Below, piece after piece: positions 23,711-34,379 of a DNA stretch of 64,000 nt. The position numbers were made by a program, and so were the translations under genes. Within the stretch, counting starts at the first letter, position 1, and each line of letters starts with the position of its first letter. Where the stretch lies: NCBI GenBank assembly GCA_035222895.1, contig JAVYIG010009896.1, positions 1-64,000 on the forward strand. Reading direction: 5' to 3'. This DNA is from Strongylocentrotus droebachiensis. Lineage: Eukaryota > Echinodermata > Echinoidea > Camarodonta > Strongylocentrotidae. Under the pieces are notes generated by a model. It did not search any database and was not told the origin of the DNA. It saw only the letters and a list, made by a program, of their open reading frames with translations.

Positions 23711-24260
23711 TGTAAAAGGATGAATAACTTCAACGAATGTAGTGTACTCTATCTGGTACTAATTCCATCGAGGTACGCACTCGTAGAAAGCTTTCACCGG
23801 TTTATCCCAGCTCACTATCGGTTCGTTATACCAGCAGTGAATCCATGACTCGAGTGAGGACGAGTTGGGGATATGTGAACATGCACTGATTGGTGATATC
23901 CCTCACACACGCTCATTCGCGCGCAAAGCCCTGGTATGATCTGGGCAAATTGTTAGTCTACCATCCAAGCGCGCGAAAACTGTTTGAAGGAGAGCATCCT
24001 TTCTATATTTTAAGGGAGCACTCGACCAAAAAATGATTATTATTACTTCATGTGTGTTTGGCGCTTAAACATGAAAATAATCGTTTAAACATGAGCTCAG
24101 TCGGGATTCGACTTCTGCGCGATATTTCACAATGAAGCACTCTGGGAAACTTCCATTAATGACGGCTCTTGGCTCTCATAAGAGAAGTCCTGGGTCCGCT
24201 GCTTTTTGGGTGCTTACATCCTTGGAAAAGGTGTTTCACCTACATCCTCATGATCCAGGT

Positions 24261-24522
24261 GGTGTTTCACAAATATCCTAAGTTGAACTTATCTCTAAGT
24301 TAGACTTCACAATTATGGAAAGCCGTTAGCATCTTTGATTCAAATCATTCATATTTTCTATCATCAAGGAGATTTCATGTTCTTGATGTGGAATTTATGA
24401 AAAGTCTAAAGTACTTGAATTCTTGCTTTTGAATATATCTTATTTAAAGGCTACAAATGGCTCTCCATAATTTTTAAGTCCAACTTAGAGATAAGTTCGA
24501 CTTAGGATCTTTGTGAAACACC
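24261..24522. mobile_element. MITE with TIRs and candidate target-site duplication
   Basis: Left end GGTGTTTCACAAATATCCTA and right end AGGATCTTTGTGAAACACC are inverted repeats about 45 bp long, including AACTTATCTCTAAGTT / AACTTAGAGATAAGTT. Both sides are flanked by CCAGGT (24255-24260 and 24523-24528), a likely target-site duplication. Non-coding, 262 bp. Confidence 0.8.
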
Positions 24523-24954
24523 CCAGGTGTATTAGATGGGTAATTTATAACTTTGGGGTAATCATGTCTGCAGTGCCCTGGCCAACGAATGGGGTAGTAA
24601 TGTCAATATAGACTCTATAAATGGTAAAGCATATCATCTTCAATACAATTAGTATCGTTTTATACGTGCATGGAGGGTTTAATATTGTGATTCATAATTC
24701 GTTTGCTTGAGATGTGGGATTGATGAAGGAGGGGTATATAGTTGCGAGGAAAAATTGAGATCAATCTTTCTTTATTGGCTCTTGAAGGAGATGAGGGAAT
24801 TGCTAATGGACTGTCGGATATCTCGCTGACAGACTCGTTCAACTACACGAAGTCACTGCCTAATATCATATCTTTAACATCTACAATCCATCCACCCGCC
24901 CGCTCAAGTTCGGTCCAGTCTCAAATATCCGCTCTGCTTATCTTGTATAGCAAA

Positions 24955-25016
24955 TCTCTCCCTCCCTCCCTCCCTCCCTCCTACACATACACATACACAC
25001 TCGCTCTCTCTCTCTC

Positions 25017-25049
<33 letters not shown>

Positions 25050-25220
25050 ATCACTCACTCGCCCATTCTTTCTCTTGTCTCTTTCTCTCCCATATCTTTT
25101 TCTGTATGTATGGGTGGGTGGGTTGGTGTGTGCGTGATTGTGGGTGAGTGTGTGTGCCACCACCTTTTCACTCTTTCTCCCTACCCCTCAGTATCTCTCC
25201 CTCCCTCTCTTTTTCCCCTT

Positions 25221-25255
<35 letters not shown>

Positions 25256-25260
25256 ATTAT
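24955..25260 (+). repeat. (CCCT)n/(TC)n microsatellite cluster
   Basis: CCCT and TC repeats at 24958-25090 and again at 25196-25252, separated by a G/T-rich segment. Confidence 0.85.
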
Positions 25261-25499
25261 TCATTCTCGTCTTCCTCCATATCTCTTTTATTTTTCTTTA
25301 TCTTACAAACCGATCTACTTTCCATGTACAGTATCACCATGTTTTATAAGGGTTTTGTGATTTCCTCTTCCTTTTTTCATTTGTCATCCTATTTGCATGG
25401 ATCCGGATATTTTCTAGGCACTCGCATAAATACAGATTTATCGCATGACTACTACTTATTCATGTAATCATCACCTCGTAGATTTACACCCTTTTTTGG

Positions 25500-25625
25500 A
25501 ATTCTCTCTCTCTCTTTCTCTCTCTCTCTCTTTCTTACACACACCCACACACGCACACACCCACACACACACATACAAATATACATCATTCACCCCTCTC
25601 ACCCCCTCTCTCTATCTCTCTCTAA
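25500..25625 (+). repeat. (TC)n and (AC)n microsatellite
   Basis: TC repeats followed by ACAC/CCAC repeats and another TC run. Confidence 0.85.
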
Positions 25626-25969
25626 TATTATATATCATTATAATTGTAAATTCACGTAATAGGCACTTTTTATTTTTATTTTCCCAAATCCCCCTTCTCA
25701 TCATAGATTCAACCATATCACATTAATATAATTATTGCTTGTTTGTTACATTATTATTGTTTGCTTGCTTTTTTACTTCACAATACTCCTCCCAAAACTA
25801 CGGATATGCCCCCAATCAGATCATAATTAGTTACCCCTGCATCTAGCTGTCTGTTTCCGTTTCCCTTCCATGAAAATCTAATTGCATTCTCATGTTTTCT
25901 CCTCCACAATATGTCCTTTTTACCACTGCTATCTTGATTAGATCGTAACGTAGTGATAAGAGAGTTTAA

Positions 25970-26362
25970 AGATGAAGTTGAGTTATGGTCATGCGATTGC
26001 ATTGTGAAAGAAACGTTGTGGAATCGGTCAGAAAAGGTTGATCATCTAGCATAGATGTACTGCAAGGTTCTGGAATCATCAAAATGATAAGAAATTTGGC
26101 CCAGTCTTCATAAAGTTACAAGCACTGTACACATAAAGATGTATATGGGACTACGCACACGTGCGCGACACGTGCGTTTTTATGTCTCACACACTAATAG
26201 ATAAACTAATTTACCAAATATATCAATTAGTAGGCGCTTTCCCGGCAAAATTGTTATCATCATGTATTATTCAAAACATATTCTTTCACATGATTGGTAA
26301 TAGGAGCTTCCATTTCATTTTTTGAAATTTGGACGTTTCCAATACTGGTCTTTTCCTTTAAG
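25970..26362. mobile_element. MITE family R1, copy 3
   Basis: Full-length relative of 1310-1700: GCGATTGCATTGTGAAAGAA, TTCTGGAATCATCAAAATGA, TTAGTAGGCGCTTTCCCGGC and an ending in ACTGGTCTTTTCCTTTAAGG. The right end is the better-preserved TIR. Confidence 0.65.
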
Positions 26363-26369
26363 GTCAAAT

Positions 26370-27109
26370 GTTTTAGTAGAGGTAGAATTGTGTAGTAATC
26401 ATGGTAGATGTAAGTGGTTATTACGTAGTTATAGCAGTGGTACTGGTACCAGTAATAATGAATGAATAAGCCATGGTTTTTAATGGAGTGTACTGTTGAT
26501 TATGGAAGCTAAATGGATATGTAATGGAGGGAATCGTGTGATGGTGGTGGTGGTGGTGACCGTGGTGGCGCAGTAAAAAAAAAAAAAGGGTACAAAATGG
26601 GGATAATGCTGTGAAAACAAAATAAAGAGTGAGGGAGGGGGGAGATTCTTAAGGAGGTGATATCTAAGGTTAAGTTTTTGAAATATGTTTTGAAGATTGA
26701 TTTGCTCTGAATAACTCAACCACGGACAAATAAAATAGAGCATACCTTTAATCTTGAATACATCGTGAACGGTTGGGTGGGACTACGCCACGGTTTTGAT
26801 GTGTATGTCACATGACTGTTCAAGCTTATCGATAATTCCCCTAGAACAGATGGCCTGGTTACTATCAAGGAGATACAATCTCCGTTAACTCTCTTTTTAC
26901 CATAATTTAAAAATACAATTCACCTTATACAGGGTTGATACACCGACGGTTAAGAACGGTTAATGAAACAGGAATAGGTTGACATGTGGCGACATTCCAA
27001 CCCAAGACAGGAGATGGATGGGGCAAGGCGATGTGTTATCATCAGAAGTGACGTCGATAGATTGAGAGGGGTACATGTATATGAGGATAACGTCCCCATT
27101 CAAATTGTT

Positions 27110-27168
<59 letters not shown>

Positions 27169-28060
27169 TTCCTTTTTTTCTCTCTTCCTCTCTCTCTCTC
27201 TGTTTCTCTCTATCTCTCCTCCTCCTTTCTCGTTATGACTTCGTAACACTTGCAGTAAATTCAACAATATAAAACGAATGTTCCCATTTTGTTTTCATTT
27301 TGGAAATATGAGGACTAAATTGTTTATATATTATGTTTTTCTTGCTTGCTGGCTTAATAGTTTGAGAGTTGTTTAGCTAAATTGCAGAACATATTTGGTC
27401 CTACGTCTCTATTTAATATGGTCTAGGAACGGTCCTTTGCCTGATCCAGAATGGGTCCAGACAATAAGGGGACACCATCCACTTGCTGGATGAAATGCAA
27501 AATAACAAGGCCGTTGATTAGGGGGAATGTTCTGGGAGAGAAGTGGTAATCATCTTCTTTTCGAATTCCCCTGCACCATCCTTCTTTATTCTCTATATCC
27601 TACTGTCCCCATCTACACCAGTTTATATTGTAAAGCACGTACCCTTTGCTGGCCCTGCCATGTAGCTACGTCATTGACCCACGGTGTGACATATTGGCGG
27701 CTAATTACACCTCAATCTGGTAGGACCATTAAACTGGTCACTGCACTAGGGCGAAGACCGTTTCATCTTCTTCCAAAACGTTTACCTTTCACCTGCGCAG
27801 TGATTCGAAATATTTAAGACTAGTGAACTAATAAGCTATTCACGGATGTCAGGAAAGTAGATCAACCTACCACAGGACAGCTCAATCAACGTCAAACAAG
27901 ACATTGATAATTATCTTCATGTTTTTTCATTTTGTGATATATTGACGGGGGTATTTCACATACCAGATATTTTATTTATGACCCCCATCTTGGATAAGAC
28001 GGAGCCGCTTGGGTGGTGCAGGAGGCAGGGGCGGATCACGGAGAGGTAGAAGCACAGTGT
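26370..28060. other. No gene; (TC)n tract at 27110-27230
   Basis: Mostly AT-rich unremarkable sequence with a long TC microsatellite. A 96-codon frame at 27527-27817 has no recognisable motif. Confidence 0.4.
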
Positions 28061-28062
28061 CA

Positions 28063-28371
28063 AGATATCTCTGACAAAAATATGAAAAATGATGGCTAAC
28101 TTGAACAAAACAAATCGCATACAAAAAAATTGTTATAAGAGCAACATCTCTGTAAAAGTACGACCTGTTTTACTTTTTTGGGGATGTGGGGAAATGGGAA
28201 AGTGAAGCGGGTGCAAAATAAAAACTAAAAGTTCACAATCCCATTTCCCCACATCCAAAAAAAGTAAACAGGTCGTACTTCTAGTTTTACAGAGATGTTG
28301 CTCTTTTAACAATTAATTTGTATGCGATTTGTTTTGGGCAAGTTAGCCATCTATTTTGTTAAGAAATATCT
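28063..28371. mobile_element. Fold-back element with about 135-bp arms
   Basis: Arm 28063-28199 is the near-complete reverse complement of 28239-28371 (GATGGCTAACTTG / CAAGTTAGCCATC; AGAGCAACATCTCTGTAAAA / TTTTACAGAGATGTTGCTCT; GGATGTGGGGAAATGGGA / TCCCATTTCCCCACATCC). Loop is about 39 bp. Typical of a palindromic MITE. Confidence 0.85.
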
Positions 28372-28470
28372 CCCTGTCTCTCTCTCTGCCTCTCTGCCTC
28401 TCTGTCACTCTATCTCTCTCTCTCTCTCTCTCTCTCTATCCTGTTTGTCTATATATATATCTGTATCTCC
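28372..28470 (+). repeat. (TC)n microsatellite
   Basis: TC repeats with a short (TA)n run, directly adjoining the fold-back element. Confidence 0.85.
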
Positions 28471-28698
28471 CTCTTTCGTTCCGCTTGACTGTTGAATGTA
28501 CGCAGATAAAACTGTATCTTTAATCCTTCGATGCCAAATACACGAGATTTATACGGCGCCATTGTATTCACACACTACTCCCTTTCCTCTTCATCAGGAG
28601 CGGAGTATTAACGGGAAAGGGTGGGGACTGGGGAGGGGGGTGCATCACCACCACCACCGCCTCCCATGGCGGAAAAGAGGGGAATACAAAAAGGAAAT

Positions 28699-28915
28699 AC
28701 ATGTAGTGGATACGTAACCGGACTTTATTTTATCACATGATTTGCGGTTCGAGTCCCGCCCGATAAAATGGCGCCTGGACGGAATACTCTCCAGATAGTG
28801 GGGCGTGTGCACTATGATCTGCAGATTAGCTATCTAAGGACCTTGATAATAATGATAACAACCATTTATGGACCAAGTATTCAAGCGCTATTTAAAAGTG
28901 ACTTTTTTTTCATTG
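28699..28915 (+). mobile_element. tRNA-derived SINE copy
   Basis: GTGGATACGTAACCGGAC, then B-box GGTTCGAGTCCCGCC, then AAAATGGCGCCTGGACGGAA and GCGTGTGCACTATGATCTGC, the same 3' body as the 61680-61985 copy. Confidence 0.65.
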
Positions 28916-28919
28916 TCGA

Positions 28920-30215
28920 AATGGAGAAATGAGAAGTAGAAAAGGGAAGAATAGAATTTAGAGGGAAAATCAAAGCTTAATGGGGGGACACAAGAAAAAA
29001 AAAACGATAGGAAATCTAACCGCACCCTCCTGGTTAATCTTTTTCATTGTAACATCGCATTTCATTCAAGGAGTTCGTTCGTTCGTGTCTCCTTAGATCA
29101 AGATTAATGTATCTTGATCTTCGGAGTAGTTGCTACAACCGGCCGTGTCAGACACGTTGCCCCGGGGTGCGAGATAGGACTCTTGTAGCGTGCCCCCATT
29201 TAAAACAATTATACAATAACAGTTAACATTACATTTAATTAATAGTATGAAACTATTAAAATTACTCTCATGTTACGGGAAAAAGTATTATAATCAATTG
29301 ATTACTAGGGGGTATTTATTCCTTAATGGGACCAAGGGTTTGCTGTGTGCAAGACTTGTACACCCATTTATGGAATTTCCGCCAAGTCTGGTGTCATCAA
29401 CTTATGATCTTCTGCACAAGGAAACTGACAACCATGTCTCTCTTTAACATACCCTCATGTGAGATTTAAGAGGGGTCCCTGAAAAGGAACTATTAAATAA
29501 GGAAGTTGAATGGAAAGCTGAAATTCCTAGTTTCTCAAAATAAAAGATTATCGATACCAGCAACATAATTCTGCTGGTTGATTTGAGCTGGTAGATCACA
29601 CTCCAAAACTTAAATGCCTTTAAGTTCCAGTTAAGATTGGAAACACATTTTTATTTCTAATCCATGAAATTTACACTGAATGATAAAACTGCCAGGGTAC
29701 AAATTATATTCTGCCAATGAAACTAACTTGATAGAATGATAAATAATTAATGGGGGAAAAAATGTAATTTACATTTATAGGGAATGCTCTCAAACCATGT
29801 GATTTTCAGCAATTTTCTTTTGTATCTGTTTTGTGCGTTATTGTAACACTTTGCTTATCCAAACAACCGAAAGATATATGAGAATAAATGATACTCTCTA
29901 CATGTTCACCCATCAAAAATAACTTGCAGACATTCTCTGGAAAGTTTTATTACGAGACCTCAAGATGGCTGAAGTATCATTCCTTGCATGAAAATAAAGA
30001 AAGCTACTCAGTATATTAGGTGTTAGAATTTACCACCACAGTGATCACACCATAACTAAAATTATCCTTCATAATATTATGTCAGGTAATTAGTATAAAT
30101 TTATTTTACAGAACGTTCTACAGATATCCTCAAATCTCCTGCACTTGAAAACCTCAAAAGCACATCTATTCGGTCTTGCACATTGATGGATAGGCACTTT
30201 ATCCACTTTAAGTAG
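28920..30215. other. AT-rich sequence, no recognised gene
   Basis: A 66-codon frame at 29247-29447 has no motif I know. No repeats recognised. Confidence 0.35.
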
Positions 30216-30219
30216 TCTA

Positions 30220-30510
30220 GAAAGTGAATTGCTGTTTGGTCTACACCCAGTTCGTCTACTACCCAATCAGTCTCTTAATTCTCATATGATCTACACCCAG
30301 CCCGTCTAGTAATCATTTAGTCTACTTATCATTTGATATAATGACCATTTAAGCTAATAATAATAGGCATTCAGACCATATGGATAGTAGACACAAAATA
30401 GGCATTAGACAAACTGGGAATTACCGGTAGACCGATTGGAAATTACCGGTAGACTAAATGATCATTTGGTAGTAGACATACTGGTTGTAGACCAAATGGC
30501 AATTAACCAT
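30220..30510. repeat. Degenerate GTCTAC/GTAGAC repeat with inverted halves
   Basis: The left half carries GTCTAC or GTCTAG units (such as TCTACACCCAGYYCGTCTA) and the right half the complementary units (GGAATTACCGGTAGACCGAT, TTGTAGACCAAATGG). Related text is in the M13 intron at 47745-47890. Confidence 0.55.
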
Positions 30511-30515
30511 TATAG

Positions 30516-30691
30516 AAGCCTTCAATTTAAAACATCACCAAATGCATACTGCATTCATATCATGCCTTCATCAGCTTCACAATGGGGAAAAGACAAAGTT
30601 GAAGTATGGTTTTCTGCTTTAAGAACTACAGGTCCCAATGTGTTATCACATATTGCATTTGAACAGGCAAATAAAATGCTGGTATACCATG
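30516..30691 (+). CDS. Weak exon candidate, unknown product
   Basis: A TTATAG acceptor-like site and GTATGC donor-like site bound 176 bases with one open phase, encoding FKTSPNAYCIHIMPSSASQW, then WGKDKVEVWFSALRTTG. Not low-complexity and not an obvious retroelement. No linked exon was found, so chance is possible. Confidence 0.2.
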
Positions 30692-30795
30692 GTATGCAAA
30701 TAATTACACTGAAGAAAAAAATCATCCTGGAAGACTTAAACTGATTTTATTTATATTTTATTCTTGACACATATGACATGTCTTTGTAGACTTTA

Positions 30796-31329
30796 AAGGT
30801 ACTATGTCCCATTTGCAGGCCCAAAAATGAAAAGGTTAAATTCCAACGGCATTTGAAAGATAATACTATTTTAGAACTTCCCCTAAAAAAGGGGGCTTGA
30901 AAATGTCTTTAAGTGGGAAAATAACGACTATTAGTTGTCAAATCGACTTAAGAGCTATAGAGCCAGTAATTACATGTAATAGTCTGATTTTCAGACCATT
31001 GTACCAAATAGTCGTACGTTTAATGCTGCGCAAAGATTCAATCAGTTAAATTTTGGCCTTTACAAGAAGTGGGTTATTGATGTAGACAAATGCTCATCTA
31101 CCCTTTACAGCTCATTTTATGTATGTTATTACCAAAGAAGAAGAGAAGCCAGTCAGTCACTCAATAGTGTCTGACAGTGAAGTCTAGCAAGTAAACAGGT
31201 TTCCTTGCATAATTTGAATATTAGGACACTGCTAACATTTAAATTTCACAGATAGGACATACATGACATATTCATAATTCCTGCAAAGTTCTGAATTTGA
31301 TGTTGGCTGCAAAAGGGACATAGTATCTT
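30796..31329. mobile_element. 534-bp MITE with TIRs flanked by TA
   Basis: Left end AAGGTACTATGTCCCATTTG and right end CAAAAGGGACATAGTATCTT are inverted repeats, each flanked by TA. TA duplication suggests a Tc1/mariner-type transposase. No coding sequence inside. Confidence 0.75.
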
Positions 31330-32492
31330 TAATAGATGGTTTGACCAGATTTGGGTAGCTAAGCGAAAAGGAGTGGCACATTAAATATGTGTCCGGAATG
31401 CAAAAGGCATGTGATGTTTGTTAATTAAATGTTATTTTTGAGATATCTCAATAAAAGTCTAGGTGTAATTTATCCAAATTGAGATATAACAATGTTTTAC
31501 CCAGATCCATACCCTAATGATAAGGTTCTAACTCTGATAAAATTACTGTTTCCAACAATTATGCATTTTGTGTTCCGGACGCATCTTTTTGCGTCATTTT
31601 CACTAATCTATCTTACCAAACAATGAGTTGGAAGAAAATATTCAGGTACCATTTGCAAGGCAATACATGCACATTTAGGGATGCTTTACTGCATGAAAAA
31701 CAATGTGGAGAGTTTCAACATTAAACATGTTAATGTTCATAATTATGAGCAATACGTCGTTAGAGACATTTTTGACCATGATTAAATTCATTTGGGTAAA
31801 TTCTCTACTAAGAAGACTTAAAAAATGCTTGCACTGAAACGGAAAATGTATTCAAGGAGTAAACGGCCTCCATCTCCCCCCCCCCCCCCTTTATCGGCCG
31901 CCATCTCTCCACCCTCCCCCCCCCCCCCCCATCATGACACCAATTCAAGGCATGACCTACGCCACTGCTCTTAATTACGCTCAGTTCCTTCACTCCCCCC
32001 CCCCCCCACACACACACACATCCCTGCCCTTATGCTCCCCCTTCGGGGTGTGGACCCACTGCTTTTAATTACTCTCACATCCTCTGACCCCCTCCCCCCC
32101 TTCTTATACCCCCGTGCTCCATTATCATCCAGTTGCCCCCCCCCCCCACCCCTCATGGTCTGAACCCACGCTATACACCACTGCTTTAAATACTTAGTTT
32201 ACTAACCCCTCCTTCTCATATCCTCTACCCTCTTCATCCTCTCACATTTACCCCCCTTTCACACGCCCATGCCCTTGTTGCCCTCCAATTGGTACCCCTT
32301 AAAGTCCTCCAGAACAAGATTCAAGCTATGTGATCTGTAATTCATTAGTCGTAACGTTGAAGTGGCATGTTAAATCATGCAACCCGCCATCGCTAAATCA
32401 AATCCACGATGTCTCGGCCGTGTCAGTAAACGGATATCCGAAAGGTCAGGCTAATCTCCCAGCATGTTCATCCTAGTTTGGATCATTCCCCA
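31330..32492. other. AT-rich sequence then C-rich runs, no gene
   Basis: Poly-C runs at about 31877-31889, 31915-31930, 31995-32007 and 32139-32147 sit in a diverged repeated context (CTCC, ACTGCTTTTAATTAC / ACTGCTCTTAATTAC, CCCC), suggesting a small C-rich tandem repeat of about 100 bp between 31860 and 32200. Confidence 0.45.
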
Positions 32493-33907
32493 CACTGTTA
32501 GAACAAGTATTACAATTTTTAATCAAGTTGGTTAAAATTTTAATCAACCACGGATTACCAGGTGAATCACACAATCGTTGGTTAAACTTTAACCAACAGC
32601 CTGTTGATTAAAACTTTAACCTGTGGTTGATTAAAAAATTTAATCAATTATTGGTTAAAAAAAATTGCTCAATGTTGGTTAAAATGGTGTTGATTAAACT
32701 TTAACCATTTGTTGATTAAAACTTTAATCTTTTGTTGGTTATTTATGCTTTGTTCGGGGCTGATTCACATGTTGTTGGTTAAACTTACATGGGTCGTTGG
32801 TTAAAATTTTAACCATTGTAGGTTAATTATTTTTTGATTCACACGATGTTGGTTAAACTTTAGTGGGTTGTTGGTTACAGTTATAACCACTGTTGGTTAA
32901 ACTTACGGGGGTTTGGAGGTCTTATCCTCGTGTTTGCAGATAAGAAATGGTTTAATATGATTATCATCAATGCTAAGATTGGAAGGAAGAAGTGAAATAA
33001 GGTTCTTGCTCAAATTAAAAACGCTTTGTGTCCCGGCCCGTAGGTTGTAGCTCAGCCAGTAAGTGCAACGGATGACCTACCCAAATTGCATGCATGAAGA
33101 CGTTTCACTTCATGATGACATCTTATTTTATATTTAATTGTTTCAAACAATTAGATACAATTAGATTTAAAAAATAAGATTATTATTCATGCATGCAATT
33201 TGGGTAGGTGATCCGTAATAGGCCTACACTTCTCCTTCTTTAATTGGGTCTGCATCCTTCACGGTTGAAGATTCTTGCAGACTGATGAGTGTGTGTGTGC
33301 TTACGTTAGCCAGGTGCACGGTGCAAGAAAAATGCTACTTGTTGGTTGAGCTACGTACAGCCTAGGGGACACAAATCGTTTTTGATTTGAGCAAGAACCT
33401 TATTTCACTTCTTCCTTACAATCTTAGAATTGATGATGATAATATTAAAATAATTTCTTACCTGAAAACACGGAGATAAGACCGTCCAAACCCCCATTTC
33501 TCAGGTCCTCGCGACAACCTCCATTGTTAATTTTGTCGCACGCGTAAACTGCGTGCACTTTGCATGTACTTTATTTTGTATGTCGAGCGATCGCTAGCTA
33601 CGCGCTTCGATATCGTTCCGTTGGGTCACGTGACCAGTACTTTAATCAACATTGATTAAACTTTAACCGGAAGGGGGCTTTCATTACTGTCGGAATTTTG
33701 TTTTTAATCCATGCTGGGTTACAATTTTTGCAAACGACTTAGACTTAACCAACATAGGTTAAAAGGAATAATTTTAATCAACACTGTTTTTAACCAACGC
33801 AAGATTAAAAGTAAATTTTAATCAACACTACATTTTTAACCAACGTTGAGCGTTTTTTAATCAACAATTTTTTAACCCGCAGTTTTTTAATACTTGTTTT
33901 AACAGTG
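32493..33907. mobile_element. 1.4-kb palindromic DNA element
   Basis: Ends CACTGTTAGAACAAGTATTA and TAATACTTGTTTTAACAGTG are inverted repeats. Sub-terminal regions are packed with GGTTAAA / TTTAACC units. Inner arms also pair: GAAGTGAAATAAGGTTCTTG (about 32990) with CAAGAACCTTATTTCACTTC (about 33390), and CCAAATTGCATGCATGAA (about 33080) with TTCATGCATGCAATTTGG (about 33187). The centre is about 33.14 kb. No transposase ORF. Confidence 0.8.
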
Positions 33908-34127
33908 CACGGTCTAGTAGTCTTTTTTGCAAGCAGCTTGTCAGTTTTATTGCACCCAGAGCTGTTAGTGATTGCTGTTGAAATATTTCCTTGCTTACAA
34001 AGTTAATTTGTACGTTAGAGATATTACATGTTAGCGCCTTGCGCGGTACTTATTTAACAAATGTGCTGTAGAAATATTTTTTTATAGTCATATAATTTTT
34101 GCCTTTTTCATTATCTTTTATCATTTC

Positions 34128-34344
<217 letters not shown>

Positions 34345-34379
34345 TTGTTTTTAATTTTTTTTTAATGTTTTGTTCATTG

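Noticed and set aside
33036..33100. Possible tRNA gene (GTAGCTCAGCCAG)
   Set aside because: No B box, acceptor stem or anticodon arm can be folded around it; it lies in a palindromic mobile element.
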